Below, piece after piece: positions 62,139 to 64,000 of a stretch of DNA of 64,000 nucleotides. The position numbers and the translations under genes were made by a program. The notes below the pieces were generated by a model. That model was not told the origin of the DNA. It saw only the letters and a list, made by a program, of their open reading frames with translations, and did no database searches. How positions within the stretch are numbered: the first letter of the stretch is position 1; every line of letters starts with the position of its first letter. The stretch spans positions 6,343,001-6,407,000 of the forward strand of contig CM020509.1 of NCBI GenBank assembly GCA_009823395.1, given 5' to 3'. Origin of the DNA: Thamnaconus septentrionalis (taxonomy: Eukaryota > Chordata > Actinopteri > Tetraodontiformes > Monacanthidae).

Positions 62139-62177
<39 letters not shown>
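62064..62177 (+). repeat. Two (TG)n microsatellites
   Basis: Pure TG arrays at 62064-62094 and 62141-62177, separated by 46 bp of non-repetitive sequence. Cys-Val frames across them are artefacts. Confidence 0.95.
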
Positions 62178-62178
<1 letters not shown>

Positions 62179-63580
62179 CCGTGTCTCCAAAAGTTATCCG
62201 TGCAGACTCTCAAACCTTGCTGCACAAATCAATATCAGGGACCCAGTTAATTTCTTCAGTCACTTGACAAATGAAGGCAACAGGGGTGGCAAGTGCAAAG
62301 TACAAAATGAGGAATGGGGAAAGAAAAGTGTGGCCGGACATCAAGAAGGTACAAGCAGTAGCATCAACAGGGAACAAGATCCTTCTCACCGTTCAATGGG
62401 TCATAAATCTGCTGGCGTATGTTGTCATCACACTGTCTTTACCTGCAAGCAGACTTTCAAATTGTGATTATCATTTGTCATGCATACAGAAAGAAAAAAA
62501 AATGATTAACTGGGATCAAGGCTGATAGTAAAAACTACAAACAGATCATCACGGTATGTTTAACTGCTGGATATCTATTCAGAAGGCTTTCATTAGTCTC
62601 CTTATATGCAAAAAAACCCACCCTGATCTATGAATCTCTTCAATCGACATCTTGGCAGCATTAACACAGACCGCTTATCCCACTGCTTTCTGCCTGCTTG
62701 GTAAAGCAGACATTCCAGAAGTAGAAAATTCATTTTTAGGTCAGTGTGTCAAAGGGACGTCAGCAGCTCTGAGTTCGCAAATCAGTCGCACAGTTCACGA
62801 GTCGCTTGGAGTGAGCTTAGCTTCCTTAAAGGATGCTGTTTTGTGCTCTACCCGTGTGTACATTACTGTTCTGCAGTGCAGTTTGCAGGCAGAGCTTTCT
62901 GTAACCCATCCCCCGACTTACAGCCGGAGTGCCGTGAACTCAGTCGTGCCTTCGCATGCCCCTCACTCGGGGATAAAAGAACTCGCAGTTCGGAACTCAG
63001 AACTCTTTTGTGTTTGCAATTCAATGGCTGCCTCCTTTAAATGACAACTGTAATTACCTTTTATAACCACTTGGTGTGCCTTTGATAAACCACAGCAGCA
63101 GGATTGAGCAACACTTACCTCGGAGTGTCCCCCTGTGCACAAAGTCTATGATATGATATTTCAAGGATTCCAATTCTTAAATTGTATTATTCCCTTTTAT
63201 TAGTTTTTAATAATGAGGTGGGTGTAAAAAAAAAAAAAACTATTAAACTCTTGAACTTGAATCTTTATGGCGTTGAAGCAGATAGCCAGGAAACACCACT
63301 CCCCCTCCCCTCACGTATCAAGCAGACAAAAACAGAGGTGCTCAGCAGTGCCTGTTAGGCGGCGTTTAATTCCAAAGCCATTATTAAGAGCAGATATGTA
63401 TATGATCCCACTGCACACTAGCCCACACTTGGTATTCAAAGGCATTTTCTGGCCTCTGTGCCATTGTATTACTTTCAGTTACAGCTCATGAATAACATCA
63501 AACAGAGCATGAAGTGCATAGAAATAGAAAATGTGATAACTACCAGGGTGTATCCAGCCACTGTTTGAAGTACCTCTGAG
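62178..63580. other. Non-coding; one 130-codon frame
   Basis: Plus-strand frame 62652-63044 is open for 130 codons, with a second overlapping frame of 98 codons. Neither has a domain I recognise and no splice or promoter context is seen. An A run lies at 63225-63238. Confidence 0.4.
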
Positions 63581-63729
63581 CCTCTCGGATCTCGGAAACG
63601 TGCGGACGCGACGGAGGCCAGGAAGGAAGCGAGTCGCCTGAGTGCCATGTAATAAAAATCACGGGGGGGGAAATTGGTTGATTTAAAGATAAGGGACACA
63701 CTGAGAGAAGAGACAGCCATGGGCTTCAG

Positions 63730-63990
63730 ATTAATAAAAACCAGAGCCTCAATACTTCTAATGTTGGCTTTAAATCAATGGGCCGACTTACTAGGAGCCC
63801 ACATCGGCTCGCCTTGCGGCAATTGGCGAATCGGAGGGTAAAAGATAACATTCAGCGTCAGTTTCTTTATCTATATTCAACATTTAAATGAGTCGCGCCG
63901 GGGCCTGTATGGGTGATTTGGAGCTCCTGGTTATTGAGAACATTATCGTCTCCTCCTCCAGTCATGCATGTCAAATAGTCGTACAAATGC
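63730..63990. promoter_or_regulatory. Candidate regulatory block at window end
   Basis: Unique sequence with AAATCAATGGGCC, AAAAGATAACATTC, CATTTAAATGAGTC and a POU-type ATGCAAAT at 63987-63994, mixed with CpG-bearing segments (GAGTCGCGCCGGGGCC). It runs to the window edge, so its extent is unknown. Confidence 0.28.
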
Positions 63991-64000
63991 AAATGTGTGT

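Noticed and set aside
62064..62177. CRISPR-like or regular repeat-spacer pattern
   Set aside because: Two TG microsatellites separated by one non-repeated interval; no conserved repeat units or spacers.

Overview
The window looks like vertebrate, most probably teleost fish, nuclear DNA. It holds many dinucleotide microsatellites, including two uninterrupted-looking (AT)n tracts of more than 500 bp. It carries a tRNA-derived SINE with a GGAT-type tail of the kind common in teleosts, and relics of CR1/L2-like and L1-like LINEs, a Tc1/mariner transposon and a hAT element. No polycistronic gene order or bacterial-type gene density is seen. The organism call rests on repeat types recognised by eye, not on a search.

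I find no protein-coding gene that I can support. Apart from transposon relics, the longest open frames are microsatellite artefacts ((AT)n read as Tyr-Ile), frames antisense to a SINE, or frames through low-complexity or CpG-rich DNA. The only recognisable protein-coding remnants are three transposon C-termini: a CR1/L2-type LINE ORF2 end (about 19.07-19.33 kb, minus), an L1-type ORF2 end (48.22-48.36 kb, minus) and a Tc1-type transposase end (54.80-54.93 kb, plus). No functional tRNA, rRNA or CRISPR array was found.

Layout: 0-4 kb has two SINE copies and a CpG-rich, enhancer-like block (1.48-1.84 kb). 4-14 kb is mostly unique AT-rich DNA with a G-quadruplex motif and an enhancer-like block near 9.76 kb. 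14-18 kb has an X-box, CTCF-like motifs, a SINE fragment and CpG-rich DNA. 18.26-19.33 kb is a LINE 3' end split by a 483-bp hAT element with an 8-bp target duplication. 19-29 kb is unique DNA with two (CT)n arrays and degraded DNA-transposon pieces. 29.4-30.0 kb is the first giant (AT)n tract. 30-47 kb alternates simple repeats, old repeats and several enhancer-like blocks (33.4-34.2, 40.3-40.7, 43.25-43.52, 44.08-44.39 and 45.1-45.5 kb). 47.97-48.36 kb is an L1 insertion with a 16-bp target duplication. 53.6-54.2 kb is the second giant (TA)n tract, followed by the Tc1 end. 58-60 kb holds CTG and CAG arrays in opposite orientation and a 54-bp duplicated segment. The window ends in more CpG-bearing unique DNA.

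Taken together this is best read as an intergenic or intronic 'gene desert' with scattered candidate regulatory elements. The homeodomain-, SOX-, RFX- and CTCF-like motifs are consistent with long-range regulation of a developmental gene outside the window. That last step is inference: without cross-species alignment no block can be called conserved.
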